Part shown: positions 21,250 through 32,250 of the stretch, piece by piece
Layout: the number at the start of each line of letters is the position of its first letter
How positions within the stretch are numbered: the stretch's first letter is position 1
Source of the DNA: Farysia itapuensis
Taxonomy: Eukaryota > Basidiomycota > Ustilaginomycetes > Ustilaginales > Ustilaginaceae
Length of the DNA stretch: 64,000 nt
NCBI GenBank assembly: GCA_023212645.1
Contig: JALBYC010000012.1
Location: 124,001 to 188,000, forward strand
Reading direction: 5' to 3'
Notes under the pieces: model-generated
The model's database searches: none
What the model was told of the DNA's origin: nothing
What the model saw: the letters and a program-made list of their open reading frames with translations, nothing else
Position numbers and translations under genes: made by a program

Positions 21250-22650
21250 AGCTCAGAAGGGCGAAGTGTAGCACATATACCCACAGCGTGAATGCAGACA
21301 GATCTGTGTTCCCTTGCCATCAGATTGGGGGCGGACACTGTTGAATGACAACACAACAGCTAAATTCGATCCATAAATTTGACACAAATATTTGAATCGA
21401 AAAGGGGGCCCAGCTGCTGAACTATTTTATCCTTCGGGTGTATGCGGGGCAGGCATGTGGGCGGCACTGCGGTTACGAAAAGGATGGTTGGCGGCGGGTG
21501 TGAACCGATGGCTTATCCAATGGGCGGACTGCTTGATCAGCGGCCAGAGTCACTTGCATGAAAAGCAGCGATACTCGACGCGGTAGAATGACGGAGTTCT
21601 GCAGACATAGTGCTTGTCCGGTACCGAGGCGCGGTAGCTGGCTGAGCTTGAAACAATTATCAAATCCCGATGTCGACGTCAGCTACCAAGACTCTCGAAC
21701 CCTGAAAGCCAATGCACTGCAGTTGGTTACAAACATGGAATCCCTAGATCTGCTCAGTCCAGTCAGCAGAAGCATGTTGTGGCAAGTGCCGACTAGCGCG
21801 GATTCCACTCTATCGTGGTCTCGCTTACAAACGGCGATGGTGAGCGAGCATGTTGCAAATCCACAATTCGCAAGTGAAAATGCAAATTCTGCTTATGTCT
21901 TGGCAGCAACAAGCTCGCCTGCCCTTTCAAATCTTCGCTAGAATTATTCTCATGACGACGACGACAGTCGCTTTCAATTGATCGCGAACTCTTTCGATGG
22001 CGGAGAATTTCTCCCGAAACCTCACCTGCAGTTCGGCTTGGCCCCCTTGATTTTCCTCTCGCAGTGACCAGGCACACACTCTTTGGCTCAAGCCTCGTGA
22101 GATAATGCAATTAGCCGCGTATTGTATCGGACACCCCCGACATAGACACAGTCCTAATTGCATCGGGAGAAGTTGAATGGCTCATGCGCCGGCCATTTGT
22201 GATTGTCGTCGACGCCGTTCCGCGGGCGTCATCTTGAGATGCAGGAAGCGGTAGCATCTAGCCAACCTATCCGCCTTCACCTAAGCCAGAATCACCTTAC
22301 GTGGCTAGTGTGGGGCAACCCTGTTTTCTCCTTTAGGCTAGTGTCAAGACATCCCAGGCTGGCTGTTTCTGCCACTCTATAATATATGCGCGCCACTCGA
22401 GCTAAGCTCATCAAACGGTTCTGCCCTCCTCTCTGATAAGCACAAACTTCATTTCGCCACCACCCGTTTACCTATAGACGATCTTCTGTCGCCGCCAGCA
22501 CCGCCCAGACCCATACTAGAGTTGGATTTAGTCTGATCGCCCTTTCAACCTTGCGCAAACAGACCGCATCAAGGCATAGTTCCCCGGGTCAAGATCCTGC
22601 AGCACATATATACGCCGGTTCCACATTCTCGCCATCATCCTCGAGACCTC
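21250..22650. other. Intergenic, BRCT gene to 403-aa gene (about 1.4 kb)
   Basis: No gene is supported. A 127-codon ORF at 21558-21941 lacks recognisable features. The right end looks like a promoter, with TATA-like boxes at about 22379-22388 and 22605-22613. Confidence 0.5.
22605..22613 (+). promoter_or_regulatory. TATA-like box before the 403-aa gene
   Basis: CATATATAC lies about 40 bp before ATG 22651, followed by a short leader. A second TATA-like box sits near 22379, so two start sites are possible. Confidence 0.4.
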
Positions 22651-23862
22651 ATGCCGGCAGCAACTTCTAGAGTATCGCCTGGGGCTGGCCCCAGTGCGCT
22701 TCGCATGATCGATACAAAGGCTGTGTCGTTACCCAAGACCAAGTTTGTGATTCCCACAATCACAGTCTCCCCTCCCAGTGAGCTGCCACACTATTCGATC
22801 ATGACTCCTGAGCAGTTCTACGACAAGACGGTGTTATTCGTTCCCGTCAAGACCGAAGAGCTCGGATGGGACGAACACGGACTCTACTGGAACGGCACAT
22901 ACGCGTATCCCATTCACAACATCTACGACAAGCAAGGCCGACCCATCGGGCGTCGTCGAAAAGGTCCTGCTGGCTACCGATTTGAAGAATACTTTGAAGG
23001 CAAAAGAGTACGCAGCGTGCCCCAGACACCTGATCAGGTCGATATGATTGAATCGGAAATTTTCGATCCCTTCATGGCACCAGAAACCGAAGTTGTGGAA
23101 GAAGCAAGGGTCAACCTCACCGAACCAGCGCCCGCTCGCAATGCTGCACCACAGCCGACGACCACCATTATTGTGGCAGAGCCAGAGCCATTACACACCG
23201 ACGTGACGACGGAAGATCCAAGCAGCCCGTCTCTATCAATCTCATCGGACGCGACCGAGAGCGAAGCGAGCAGCTCAATATGCGACGACGCGAGCTCGCT
23301 CTGGTCGCGTAGTGACAGCCTTTCGGATGGTGAAGCAAGTGCGTCCACATCCCCTGGCACGTTGTCGCCAGTCGATGCCTCGGACTCGACAGGAGAGATG
23401 CTGAAAGCGGATACGCTCAGCGCCAAACTCGAACAAGTGGCATCCGCACCTATTGTCCTTTCATCAAACCTTCCAACGTCCTCTGACTCTTCGCCACCTA
23501 CGCCCAAAGCCGATCCTTCTTGTCGCAGTCGCTCCGATTTCACTCTACCGTCCAGCCGTGCCGTCAAAAGCCGAAAAGCCGACAACACCTACTCTTCTCT
23601 CATCCACGATTTGTCCACTTCACCCTTCTCACCTGACTCGGCGTCCTTGTCCACACTTTCGCGGTCAAAGACCACTAGAGCTTCTTCATTGTCATCCACG
23701 CCTCGCTCAAGTTCCATCTTTCGTTCATCATCCCTGTCGCATTCTTCAGGTCGTCGACCAGCCCGACGCACACTTGACCTAGACTTTGCCAGTGGCTGGC
23801 AATTCGAGAACGAGTCCCGTCAGCTCTCCAACTCGTGGCAGCAAACCTTTCTCGACGATTGA
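22651..23862 (+). CDS. Unrecognised Ser-rich protein, 403 aa
   Basis: I do not recognise this protein. Residues 25-130 look folded: aromatic residues and charged turns (EQFYDKTVLFVPVKTEELGW, YAYPIHNIYDKQGRPIGRRR, GYRFEEYFEGKRV). From about 150 onward it is low complexity, Ser/Thr/Asp rich with many SP sites, and ends in a short conserved-looking tail with Trp residues (ASGWQFENESRQLSNSWQQ). There is no signal peptide or membrane segment. A TATA-like box lies shortly upstream and the frame is intact over 403 codons, so it is likely a real gene, possibly lineage specific. It converges with the SR-protein kinase gene, whose stop codon is about 305 bp away. Confidence 0.75.
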   Translation: MPAATSRVSPGAGPSALRMIDTKAVSLPKTKFVIPTITVSPPSELPHYSIMTPEQFYDKTVLFVPVKTEELGWDEHGLYWNGTYAYPIHNIYDKQGRPIGRRRKGPAGYRFEEYFEGKRVRSVPQTPDQVDMIESEIFDPFMAPETEVVEEARVNLTEPAPARNAAPQPTTTIIVAEPEPLHTDVTTEDPSSPSLSISSDATESEASSSICDDASSLWSRSDSLSDGEASASTSPGTLSPVDASDSTGEMLKADTLSAKLEQVASAPIVLSSNLPTSSDSSPPTPKADPSCRSRSDFTLPSSRAVKSRKADNTYSSLIHDLSTSPFSPDSASLSTLSRSKTTRASSLSSTPRSSSIFRSSSLSHSSGRRPARRTLDLDFASGWQFENESRQLSNSWQQTFLDD

Positions 23863-24167
23863 TACCTCCCACCCCGTCTTCATCCATTCGTCTGCATTCT
23901 ATATAGCGTCGTTGTCAGTCTCTTGCATTAAAAATACCCATTTCTCACTTTGTCTTTCGTAAACATTGGTAATCCCAACCCCTGCCTGCAGTCATGCACC
24001 AGACTGTCGCGTACTGAGGACCAATCAAGCTGTCCAAATCCGTCTCACACGTACAGGCCTGAGAAGCGTGGAATGGAATGAGAATTAAAAGTAATACAAG
24101 AGAAAAAGGTCGAGCGACCAATACGGGACTAATAGGTTGTGGGTATGCTAGTGGCTGTGCTGTGTGA
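23863..24167. other. Convergent 3' spacer
   Basis: About 305 bp between two stop codons. It is AT-richer than its surroundings and contains likely polyadenylation signals (AATTAAAAG near 24083). No ORF of note. Confidence 0.4.
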
Positions 24168-26601
24168 TCACTGGACGGTGGTTGCCACGGGTCGAGGTAG
24201 GCCGTGCGGGGATGGAGAGCTGGCGTCGCGGCCGTTGGAGCTGCCTTGTGCCTGCATTCTGGGCGTAGACGTCGAACGACTGGCTCCATCTTCCCCTGAC
24301 ACGCCCTTGACCGTCATGTGAGACTCGCCGACGGTGTCAGCAGAAGACGAACGCTCACCGCCCAACTCGGCCTGCAATGCGGCAAGAGGGTCTTTTGAGC
24401 TAGGCGCCAAAGTCCGAGTGGCCGAGCCGTCCATGACGGTGTCTTCCATCTTGTGCTGCGCTGCTTTGCGCTTGGCGTTGTCAAGAGCCTGCATGTCGAA
24501 AGTCATGCCGCTCGCTGGACTGCTCGACACGGATCCGACAGGCTTCAGCGCATCAGCCTCGCTGGGAGTCAAACCCGGGGGAAGTGCACCGCCCTGACTG
24601 CCCGAAGTCAATGCATCGACGTCGATGCCAGCTTGTCGCATCGCCTCCTCGATTTCGCCCTGCACAACAATGCCATCAATCCAAGCATGTCCCAGCAGCT
24701 CGCGTGCTCCGCCACGCTTCTCGGGATGGAGTCGAAGCATGGGTGTGAGGAACGACGAAAGCTCGTTTGCCTCGTTGTACGGCATGAGATACTTTTCTTG
24801 CAACACAGAGATAAGCGGCCAGAATCGAAGCTTGTGAATGTGCCGCAATTCGCCTCGTCGATTGAAGAGGTCTGCACTGTATTTGCCTGCAAAGGCAAGA
24901 CTCTTGGGGAAGTCACCGCAGAGCTCGATGATCTGCGCTACGTGATCATCATCTTTGTTGTACTTTGTGCCAGCGGCCGGGTCGAAGAGGTAGTCTCCCG
25001 TCAGCAGCTCGAAAAACATGCAGCTTGCGGACCACATGTCAGCGCTGGGACCCCATTTGGCGCCCAAGATGACTTCAGGGCAGCGATACTGCCGCGTCTG
25101 AATGTCGTTGGTGAAGTGATGATCGACCCAACACGCATTGCCTAAATCGGCAATTTTGACCGTGATGCGTTCGAGCGAGCTAGGGTCATACGGTGGAGGT
25201 GGCGGCAGGGTAGTAGGATCGCCTGCGGCTGGAGCAGGTTGGTGCGAAGGGTTCAAGGTAAGCGTGTTGTTGGCGTCAACCTCATTGGGAGACGGGGGGT
25301 CCATTGACATGGGCGAAGGGGAATCTGAAGGAGCGGGCGACGGCTGAGCGGCAGGAGGCACTCGCGGTGCGCCCAACGACAACAGCGAGGGACCTTTTTG
25401 CTGAGGCACTCCTGTTGCTGTTCTGCTGCCAAAAGGGTCGTTGGGCAAGCTGCTTGACCCCTGCGTGCTGAGCTGCGAAAGTCCCTGCCCGATCATCTCG
25501 GTCGATTGCTCTCGCTCCTTGCTTGTGGCAAGAGATGCACCTTTGGACCCTGCTGCTTCGCTGCTTGCACCACTTCGCATCTCGCCCTCGCTGTCACTAA
25601 TGCTGGGCTTGTCAATCTTGGACATGCCAAAGGCCCATTTGTCAAACATGGGACTGGATCCCAAACTGCTGCTGGGACTCGGCAAAGGCTGCGAGCCAGT
25701 GATGAAAATGCCGTCTCTTCTAGGCGTCTGGGTGCCTCCTCTGCCCTGACTTGGTGGAACACCGACGAGTTTTGTGGGTACCGCCGCCGGATTAGACCGT
25801 AATTCGGCGTCGACAACAGCTTCCACGTCCTCGATGCAGATGAGCACATTTTCTGGCTTCAAATCGGTATGAATGATGCCGCATTCCTGATGCATGTAGT
25901 CGAGACCGAGCAAGACTTGCTTGGCAATCTGCTTGACAATGTGTGGCGGAACACCGCGGTGCTGATAGCGTTTGATCAAGCCGAGCAAATTCTCGCCGAG
26001 AACTTCGAATACCATGCATACATGTGAGCCGTTGGGTCCTTTGTGCCGGAAGTGGTCGAGTAGCGAAACGCAGTGACGCCGACCTGGATGCGTTGGGTTG
26101 GCTGACACGAGTCGCTGCAGAAGCTTGATTTCGTCGAGAGCAGTCTCTGTGTAATGCGGTGCGCTCTTGACCACCTTGAGAGCTACATGACGCTTCATCT
26201 TGTGATCTTTGGCGAGCCATACAGTTGAAAAATGGCCCCAACCAAGCTTGCGGACGATCAGATAGCGATTATCTGAGAAGGTGTCTCCGACATGGACGGG
26301 ATGGTAGCCACCCTTGCCGTAGTCTTCCAGATCCTCTTCGTCTTCGGTCATGACGGATCCCATGTCTGAAGAGGCGTTCATCGAGGAAGGTCCATAGCTG
26401 CCGTTCGTATGCAGATCTTCCGATGGACCAGCCATGGACATGGGAATGGACGCCGAGGCGGATGCGTTGTTGTGAGAGCCACCAGCCATGGGTAGAGGTG
26501 TGGCGGTCAAAGCGCCGGGCGTGTTGACAGGGCTGGGACCGGGAGTACAGGTGGATGTGATCACGTTGCTGTATCCCTTCTCCGCAGTTTCAGAGGAGGG
26601 T
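24168..26601 (-). CDS. SR-protein kinase (SRPK / SKY1 / DSK1 family); first exon unresolved
   Basis: Ser/Thr kinase that phosphorylates RS-domain splicing factors. Motifs: GWGHFSTVWLAKD (glycine loop), VALKVVK, HTDLKPENVL (catalytic loop) and DLGNACW (the DLG that replaces DFG in SRPKs). The two lobes are separated by a roughly 210-residue low-complexity spacer, a family hallmark. The C-lobe has RCPEVILGA and MWSASCMFFELLTGDYLF. The open frame runs to 26618 only through a TTG codon. The sequence TACTGAC (26633-26639) followed by CCGCAG ending at 26602 looks like a branch site and acceptor, so exon 2 should begin at 26601. A first exon probably lies between about 26640 and 26840, behind a TATA-like box near 26845. 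An internal ATG at 26489 is the alternative start. Confidence 0.9.
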
Positions 26602-26839
26602 CTGCGGGTCAGTGACAAAAGAAATGCAATAGGTCAGTACGGGATTCCTCTAGGTTGACGGGACAGCGGTGCACATTCGAAGAGGTTGGGCGGACACTGC
26701 GATGAGATGTTGCAGCGCATGTGTACAGACGCTTCTGACCCTGCAGCTGGCATCCGAAGACCGATTGCAGGCCGGGGCGAGGCTAACGATGCCAAGCTCA
26801 GCCACGCCGCTTGCATCTGGCGGTATGACTGAGCCTGTC

Positions 26840-28825
26840 GAGCTTATTTATTTTTGCCTCTTCCAACATAGCCACAGGGCTAGCGCGCGCGCGAGCCAAG
26901 CATGCTATGGCTACCCAGGAATGAAGTAGCTCCCGCTCATGGCCGGCTTTCATCGGCACCCCGAGCTGCCAAGAGGAGGGTCTGACTAGCTACGGCGAAT
27001 GCTTCACAACATTGAATCGCTTCGCCTTCATCCCGGCGCCTGCATCTGGCGAATCATATCATCGGAAGCGGACCGACAGGCCGGAATGCTTGCGCAACGC
27101 AAGGTGAAACCGTCGACACTAGGCTGGAGTGAACACGACTCGGACTCGGCACTTACCCTGCGGACGGCATACTGTGACTTGGCAGATGGATACAGCGCGC
27201 GATGTGCGCAATGTTGCCAGATTAGTGAAATGTAGTGAGACGAAATCCGGGATGGCTCAGACTGCTGGGGTGGACAGCTGGCACGATCAATGTCCCACAA
27301 CAACCCGATGTGTGGGCCGGCTCGTGCGAAGATGGCGGAGGCGAACTTGTTGATAAGGTGGCTAAGGTTCAATGATACCTTGTGCATGCATCTGTCAGAA
27401 AGGATCTCGACTCGGACAGGATCTGTAGGCAAGATCAATGCGGTGAGGGGGAATGAGATGGAGGTGATTGTCACGGTGATGAGTGAGTTGTGGCAGACGA
27501 GATGGGCCGTGGAAGCGAGGGGGAGGGGATTGTACGGAAACCGCGGATCAGTGCAGGCTGCTGAGTGGGTCGACAGCTGGGCTGATTTGATGGATTGATT
27601 ACTGCGCTCTCTCTGATCTGGTGTAGATAGCAACAAACCAATTCTCCCGCAGAGATTCGCGGTGTAATTTCAACAGCCTTGTTCACGAAAAAAAATGCTC
27701 CGTCTCAAACCGAGACTAGGCCCAGCGTGAAATGGAGCGCGCAGGTAAGTTTTATTTGTCTGGTGATGAAATAAAAATATCCAAGCGACCGGCTTCCCAG
27801 CAGTGTGGGCAATCGGCCTTTTGCAAATCGCCCGTCCGTCACTGGGTCCTGTCTGTGCTACCACTGAAATCACAAGCCTCCTGACCGCTTCTAAGCTCGC
27901 TAAAGTGACCTCGTGCCCGAAACTGGAGCGAGCTCAGTCTGGAGTTTGAACCGATCCGCATCCGAAACATGCCTTCGTCACAGCTCGCGTGGTACGGCGC
28001 TCGGACCCATTACAACCTGTGACCTGGTTGTCTTTCCATCTGGTACACACAGACGGAGAGCATATGTGCATTAGCTGCGTGACACACACACGTTTGCATT
28101 AAGGCATGAGCACAGACTTTTCTCGGGTCTGTCCCGGAGGAGTGTCATTCTCGAATTGTGATTGGACGGACCGGGTCAATTGCAGCGGGAAACAACCGCC
28201 AACGACCGGTCTTCATGCAACTGGAAGTCGTCGCATGCCTCAGAACCTGAGACAGGACGCAAACCAGCTTGGCGTGTCCACCTTTGCGTACACACTTGAC
28301 CGTCTGTCTACCGGTGTTCTTTGCGTTCCGATGCCGACTGGACGAGAACGCAAAAGTGTCGCTTTGACCTGAAGATCGATACATCAGAACTCATCTCGGC
28401 TTGAAAATCACTTTGCAATAATTGGTCTCGCGTGCATGATAAGGGGTCGGACTCTGATACGGCTTTTCCCGAAGTTGTCAATTATCAACGGTGCGCTTCG
28501 GACCGTCGTTTGTTTGGGGAGAAGCGTACGCTGTGCGGCCACATGCATTCATTCGATGCACGTCCCTTTTCATGTACCGGCAATCTCCTGTGGCTCATTC
28601 TGCAAATGCGCGCAATTTCGTTTGCTGCGCCGAAGACAACCAATGCTAATGCTGATATTGACAACCACACTCATGCTCAACGGACACCTCGCTTGGAAAG
28701 ACCCGTCGGGAAAAAGCCACATCAATGCCACAAAGACGAAGCGCAACACGTCGGATCACAGAATTCTGCCTTTTCTGTTCGGCATTTTGATGCTAGACTG
28801 AGGTAAAGCTATGCTAGTGTGGGCC
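26840..28825. other. Long intergenic region, SRPK to WRS1 (about 2 kb)
   Basis: Several ORFs of 60-200 codons on both strands (the longest 27028-27636, minus) have no recognisable features. No tRNA or repeat structure was found by eye. It may carry the SRPK upstream region and the WRS1 3' region, or an unrecognised non-coding RNA. Confidence 0.4.
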
Positions 28826-30220
28826 TCAGACTTGTGTCGAAGCCACCACAGTATCCTGAGATAATTCGCCCTGAAGCTTTGCCGTGGCGCCAGCCGGTGG
28901 CATGCTGGGGTCGATTTTGCGATGTTTGTCCATGAACTCGCGAACGCGGTCGTCGCTGATGGCTGACTTCTTTTGTTGGAAGTTGCCTACCACCTTCTGC
29001 AACACGCCAATGCATTTTTGCTTCAATTCGCCCGTCAACATGGCACCTGAGCGGTAGTCCTAGGTAGTCGCACCAAGTCTTTTGTCAGCTGTTCCGCAAC
29101 CGTGAGCATCGACACAAACGACAGCACTTACCTTTGCAATCTGTTCTAGTTCGGCATCATCGTCGAGGAAGAATGTCAGGTATTGATAGGCGACATCTAC
29201 GTCTGGATTGCCACCGAGCCTGCGTTGTTCCTCTGCTGTCTCTTGTCCTCCGGAGAAGGCATGCTTGTTGACCTTGTTTTTGATTTGATTCGGGGTATCG
29301 TGCATAAAGATGGAGCTCGTTTCGTTGGAAGCGCTCATCTTGGTCTGACTGCCTTGTAGTGCGGGGAAGAATTTGGAATGGATCAAGCATGGTTTTGGAT
29401 ATTTGAGCCTCGAAGCTACATCTCGTGTCTGTCGGAAGTAGGGATCCTGGTCAATGGCACAAGGGATCAAGCAGGGAATGTCATGTTTCTCGCCAAAGAT
29501 TTGTGGGAATGAGTTCGAGAAGGAGGGCGCGGCTTGCACCGAGACAAAGTGAGCTTTGCCAACACTGTCAGAATCGTTGAAGCCAAACGTGCCCTTGGAC
29601 TGGTTGATGGTGATCAGACGCGAGATGCGTACAATGTTGGCATAGAAGGCTCCACCAACATAGTCCAGGTCAGAGAAGATGAATGTCTTCTCCAGCTTGA
29701 AGCCGCATGCAATAATATCTCGAGCATTCTTGAAGGCGAACTCTTTTACCTGCTCGATCTTGAGGTTGGTCTTGAACAGGAACTTTTCGTCGTCCGTCAG
29801 CTGAATCACAAGCGGGCAGTCAAAGACATCCTGTAGCCACTTTGTGAAGAGGAAAGGGATCAAGTGACCTAGATGCATTGAGTCGGAACTCGGTCCTCGC
29901 CCAGTGTAGAGGTAGAAAGGCTTGCCCTGCTCATATCGATCCAGGATCTTGTCCAACTCACGATGCGAGAAGAAGCTCCCTCGCCTCAGCAGCGGATGTG
30001 GCTTCCAGCCTGTCACTTTCTCGAAGCGCTCCAATAGAGCAGCATCAATGGGTCTAGTGCCAAACTCTTTAATCAACTTGTCGTAGTCGATAGCCACCTG
30101 CTGGCCATCCACAGTTGCTCCGGCCACATCCCAGGGAGTGACTTTTTGCTCCACTGCAGCTGCTACAGAAGCTTCGAGAGATGACTTGGCGACGCCTTCT
30201 GTAATCTGGTCTGCACTCAT
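28826..30220 (-). CDS. WRS1: Cytosolic tryptophanyl-tRNA synthetase
   Basis: Charges tRNA-Trp. Two exons: 30220-29132 and 29059-28826, giving 440 aa. The donor is GTAAGT, the branch site CTGAC and the acceptor CCTAG. The junction restores the family sequence [18 protein letters not shown]. Class I signatures are present: HLGH in [11 protein letters not shown] and the KMSKS variant [20 protein letters not shown] and [15 protein letters not shown] are typical of the eukaryotic/archaeal form. There is no mitochondrial presequence. The WHEP domain of the animal enzyme is absent, as in yeast. The gene shares a 182-bp promoter with LSM2. Confidence 0.96.
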
Positions 30221-30311
30221 CTTCGGGTCTGCAAAGGCGTTTGGGTCGTCGTCTGAGTCACAGTAAAGGTGTCACTTTTGCACATTTTGCGGAGGAGCAG
30301 AAGCTCTAACA

Positions 30312-30321
30312 GTCACGTGAC
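30312..30321. promoter_or_regulatory. Palindromic E-box (GTCACGTGAC) between WRS1 and LSM2
   Basis: A perfect 10-bp palindrome with a CACGTG core, midway in the 182-bp gap between two divergent start codons. It matches the CBF1/bHLH-type site; a shared control site is inferred. Confidence 0.5.
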
Positions 30322-30402
30322 TCGTGAGTGTCAAAGTCGATGCCCGACTCCCTGCTTCCCACCTTTGCACATCTCTTCGACAGGTTCGCATCACACTCCG
30401 TC

Positions 30403-31007
30403 ATGGTAAGGTTGAAGTGGAATTCAATGTACACTGGGAGAGCAACAGAGAGCTGACTAAGTCGGTCTCACAGCTCATCTTCTCGGCTTTCAAGACGTTG
30501 ACAGGGCAACAGGTGACGATCGAACTCAAGAATGATCTATCGATTCAAGGCACCTTGAAGAGCGTCGACCAGTAAGTTGCTGCAAGCTTGCAGAGCTGCA
30601 AGAGGGATAGCTAACGCAATTCGACCACGTCATTCCAGATTCCTCAACTTTAAGATTGACAACATCCGCGTTCTCGATGAGGCGAAACATCCACACATGG
30701 TGCGTTCCGGTGTCTGCACTCTTTCCCGGCACCGTAGAATAGCGACCTGACCTGTACTTTTTGGCGCAAACAGATGGCTGTCAAATCAGCTTTTGTTCGA
30801 GGATCCGTGGTACGCTATGTTCACATCCCAGCCGCGGCTGTCGACACACAATTGCTAGAGGATGCGACAAGAAGAGGTAAGTTTCCGCTAAAGTCTGACC
30901 GCAAATGTATATGCCTGCGTGAACTATCCACTGACTCATGTGGCCCGTCCGGTTTCCGCTTCAATCGTTGACCCTGTACAGAGGCCGCATCTCAAGCGAA
31001 ACGATAG
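30403..31007 (+). CDS. LSM2: U6 snRNA-associated Sm-like protein LSm2
   Basis: Five coding exons: 30403-30405, 30474-30571, 30639-30699, 30774-30876 and 30982-31007, giving 96 aa, the family's usual length. The first coding exon is the ATG alone, followed at once by GTAAGG. Joining restores the Sm fold: FKTLTGQQVTIELKNDLSI (Sm1) and SAFVRGSVVRYVHIPA (Sm2). All introns have GT-AG ends and phases that agree. LSm2 is part of the LSm2-8 ring on U6 snRNA and the LSm1-7 ring for mRNA decay. Stop TAG at 31005-31007. The open frame over exon 2 alone would extend upstream but would lack the proper start. Confidence 0.93.
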
Positions 31008-31379
31008 ATATCAAGAATCAAAATGGGTGGTGAGGCATGCACTCCTAAGCAGCATGTGACAGCTCCATGAACGGCGCATACCTGCTGGAAAGTACTGGTT
31101 ACGAAGAGCTGGCATACTTGCAATTATATATCTGCACAGCATCACAGACAAGCAGCAGTCTTAACGTGGCATCACCGTTCGCATTGCGCTGCTCAGATCT
31201 TTTGTGTGCTTCTAGCATGAGCGTGAGAGGCATGAAAGAACCCACCGCTGAAGCTGTTCGGACGTGGAAGAGTATCTATCCCACACACACATAAATATGA
31301 CAGACTTCTACAACGCCGTCACTGTGAATGGAAGTGACGTGGCAAAGCCAGATGCTCGGCAAACTCATAAGAAAACATG
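31008..31379. other. Intergenic downstream of LSM2
   Basis: About 370 bp with no supported gene; it leads into the decayed repeat copy at 31380-31750. Confidence 0.4.
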
Positions 31380-31750
31380 AGCATCCGATGCAGACTTGGT
31401 CGCCAACATTCGACCATTGATGCCGGACATTGAGAGGAAGGTGTTCTCAGATCACTACTCAGGACACACACCGATAATGAGTTTCCCTCTGTTGGCATTG
31501 CGATGACGTTGAGACAAGGAGCAGCTATCGTCGGAGAAACATGAGAGCTTCTCTGCTAATGCGGAAAGTGATACCTATCTCGAACAAAATTCGTCCCTAC
31601 CAGGGAGGACTGTTTGTGGCGTACCGACTTGAGAAAACCTCTTGCATGGAGCATTCGAACGTGCAACCAGATTCGCAGATCAGACAAGATCTGCCTTGAT
31701 CGAGTTCAGAACCGCAAGAGGAAAAATCGATGCGCTGAACGCCATCTGAT
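31380..31750 (+). repeat. Decayed repeat, copy A of an inverted pair
   Basis: This segment is collinear with the reverse complement of about 35704-36030. Matching blocks in order: 31491-31508 with 35936-35953 (17 of 18), 31540-31549 with 35895-35904 (10 of 10), 31589-31611 with 35832-35854 (22 of 23) and 31740-31750 with 35704-35714 (11 of 11). Translations of both copies share EFPSVGIAMT / DFPYVGITMT and end in LNAI-stop / LDAI-stop, so the ancestor may have been coding. Copy A has in-frame stops and frameshifts. Confidence 0.6.
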
Positions 31751-31910
31751 GGTTTCAGATTTCACGCAGTACTTCCGAAGCACTACGTCCAGCATGCGAA
31801 TGATAAGTCAAGGTTACTTGACTAACTGCGCAGGTACCGTTGCCAGTGTTTAACAGTGGACTTTCTTCAGGCGAACATTCTTACGTGTACGCCTAGCGGG
31901 ACCAGCACCA

Positions 31911-32055
31911 GATTGAGACTGGCCTGGGGGGATCGGTTCCAGATGAGACTGGCCTTGGGGGATCGGTTCCAGATGAGACTGGCCTTGGGGGATCGGTTCC
32001 AGATGAGACTGGCCTTGGGAATCGGTTCCAGATGAGACTGGCCTTGGGGATCGGG
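31911..32055 (+). repeat. 30-bp minisatellite (about 4-5 units)
   Basis: Nearly identical 30-bp units in tandem starting at 31921, 31951, 31981, 32011 (29 bp) and 32040 (partial), each containing GATCGGTTCCAGATGAGACT. The unit length is a multiple of three, so open frames run through it on both strands, but no gene is supported. Confidence 0.9.
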
Positions 32056-32250
32056 ATCGTGGGTCGTCAGCGCCGAATGTGGTCGGCCTGACGCGGATTC
32101 GTGTTCTTGGAATATCAGCACCGGTAGTGACCGGGCTCTCGGATTCGGGTTCGTGTTCTTGAGTTGTCAGCACCGGTAGTGACCGGGCGCTCGGAGGGGG
32201 GTTCTTGATCATCAGCACCAGTTTTGGCCGGTCTGAGAGAGTTCTTCTGA
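32056..32250 (+). repeat. Degenerate 40-52-bp tandem repeat
   Basis: Repeats of a block containing GTTCTTG and, downstream, ATCAGCACCGGTAGTGACCG or a variant, beginning near 32103, 32155, 32200 and 32241, with a more diverged unit before 32100. It directly follows the 30-bp minisatellite. Confidence 0.7.

Noticed and set aside
21558..21941. 127-codon ORF
   Set aside because: No domain, no supporting signals; near the expected length for chance ORFs at this GC content.
27028..27636. 202-codon minus-strand ORF
   Set aside because: No recognisable domain or splice/promoter context; frame begins at a non-standard codon or weak start.
27948..27970. Possible tRNA B-box (GGTTCAAACTCC on the minus strand)
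   Set aside because: No matching A-box or acceptor-stem pairing at tRNA distance.
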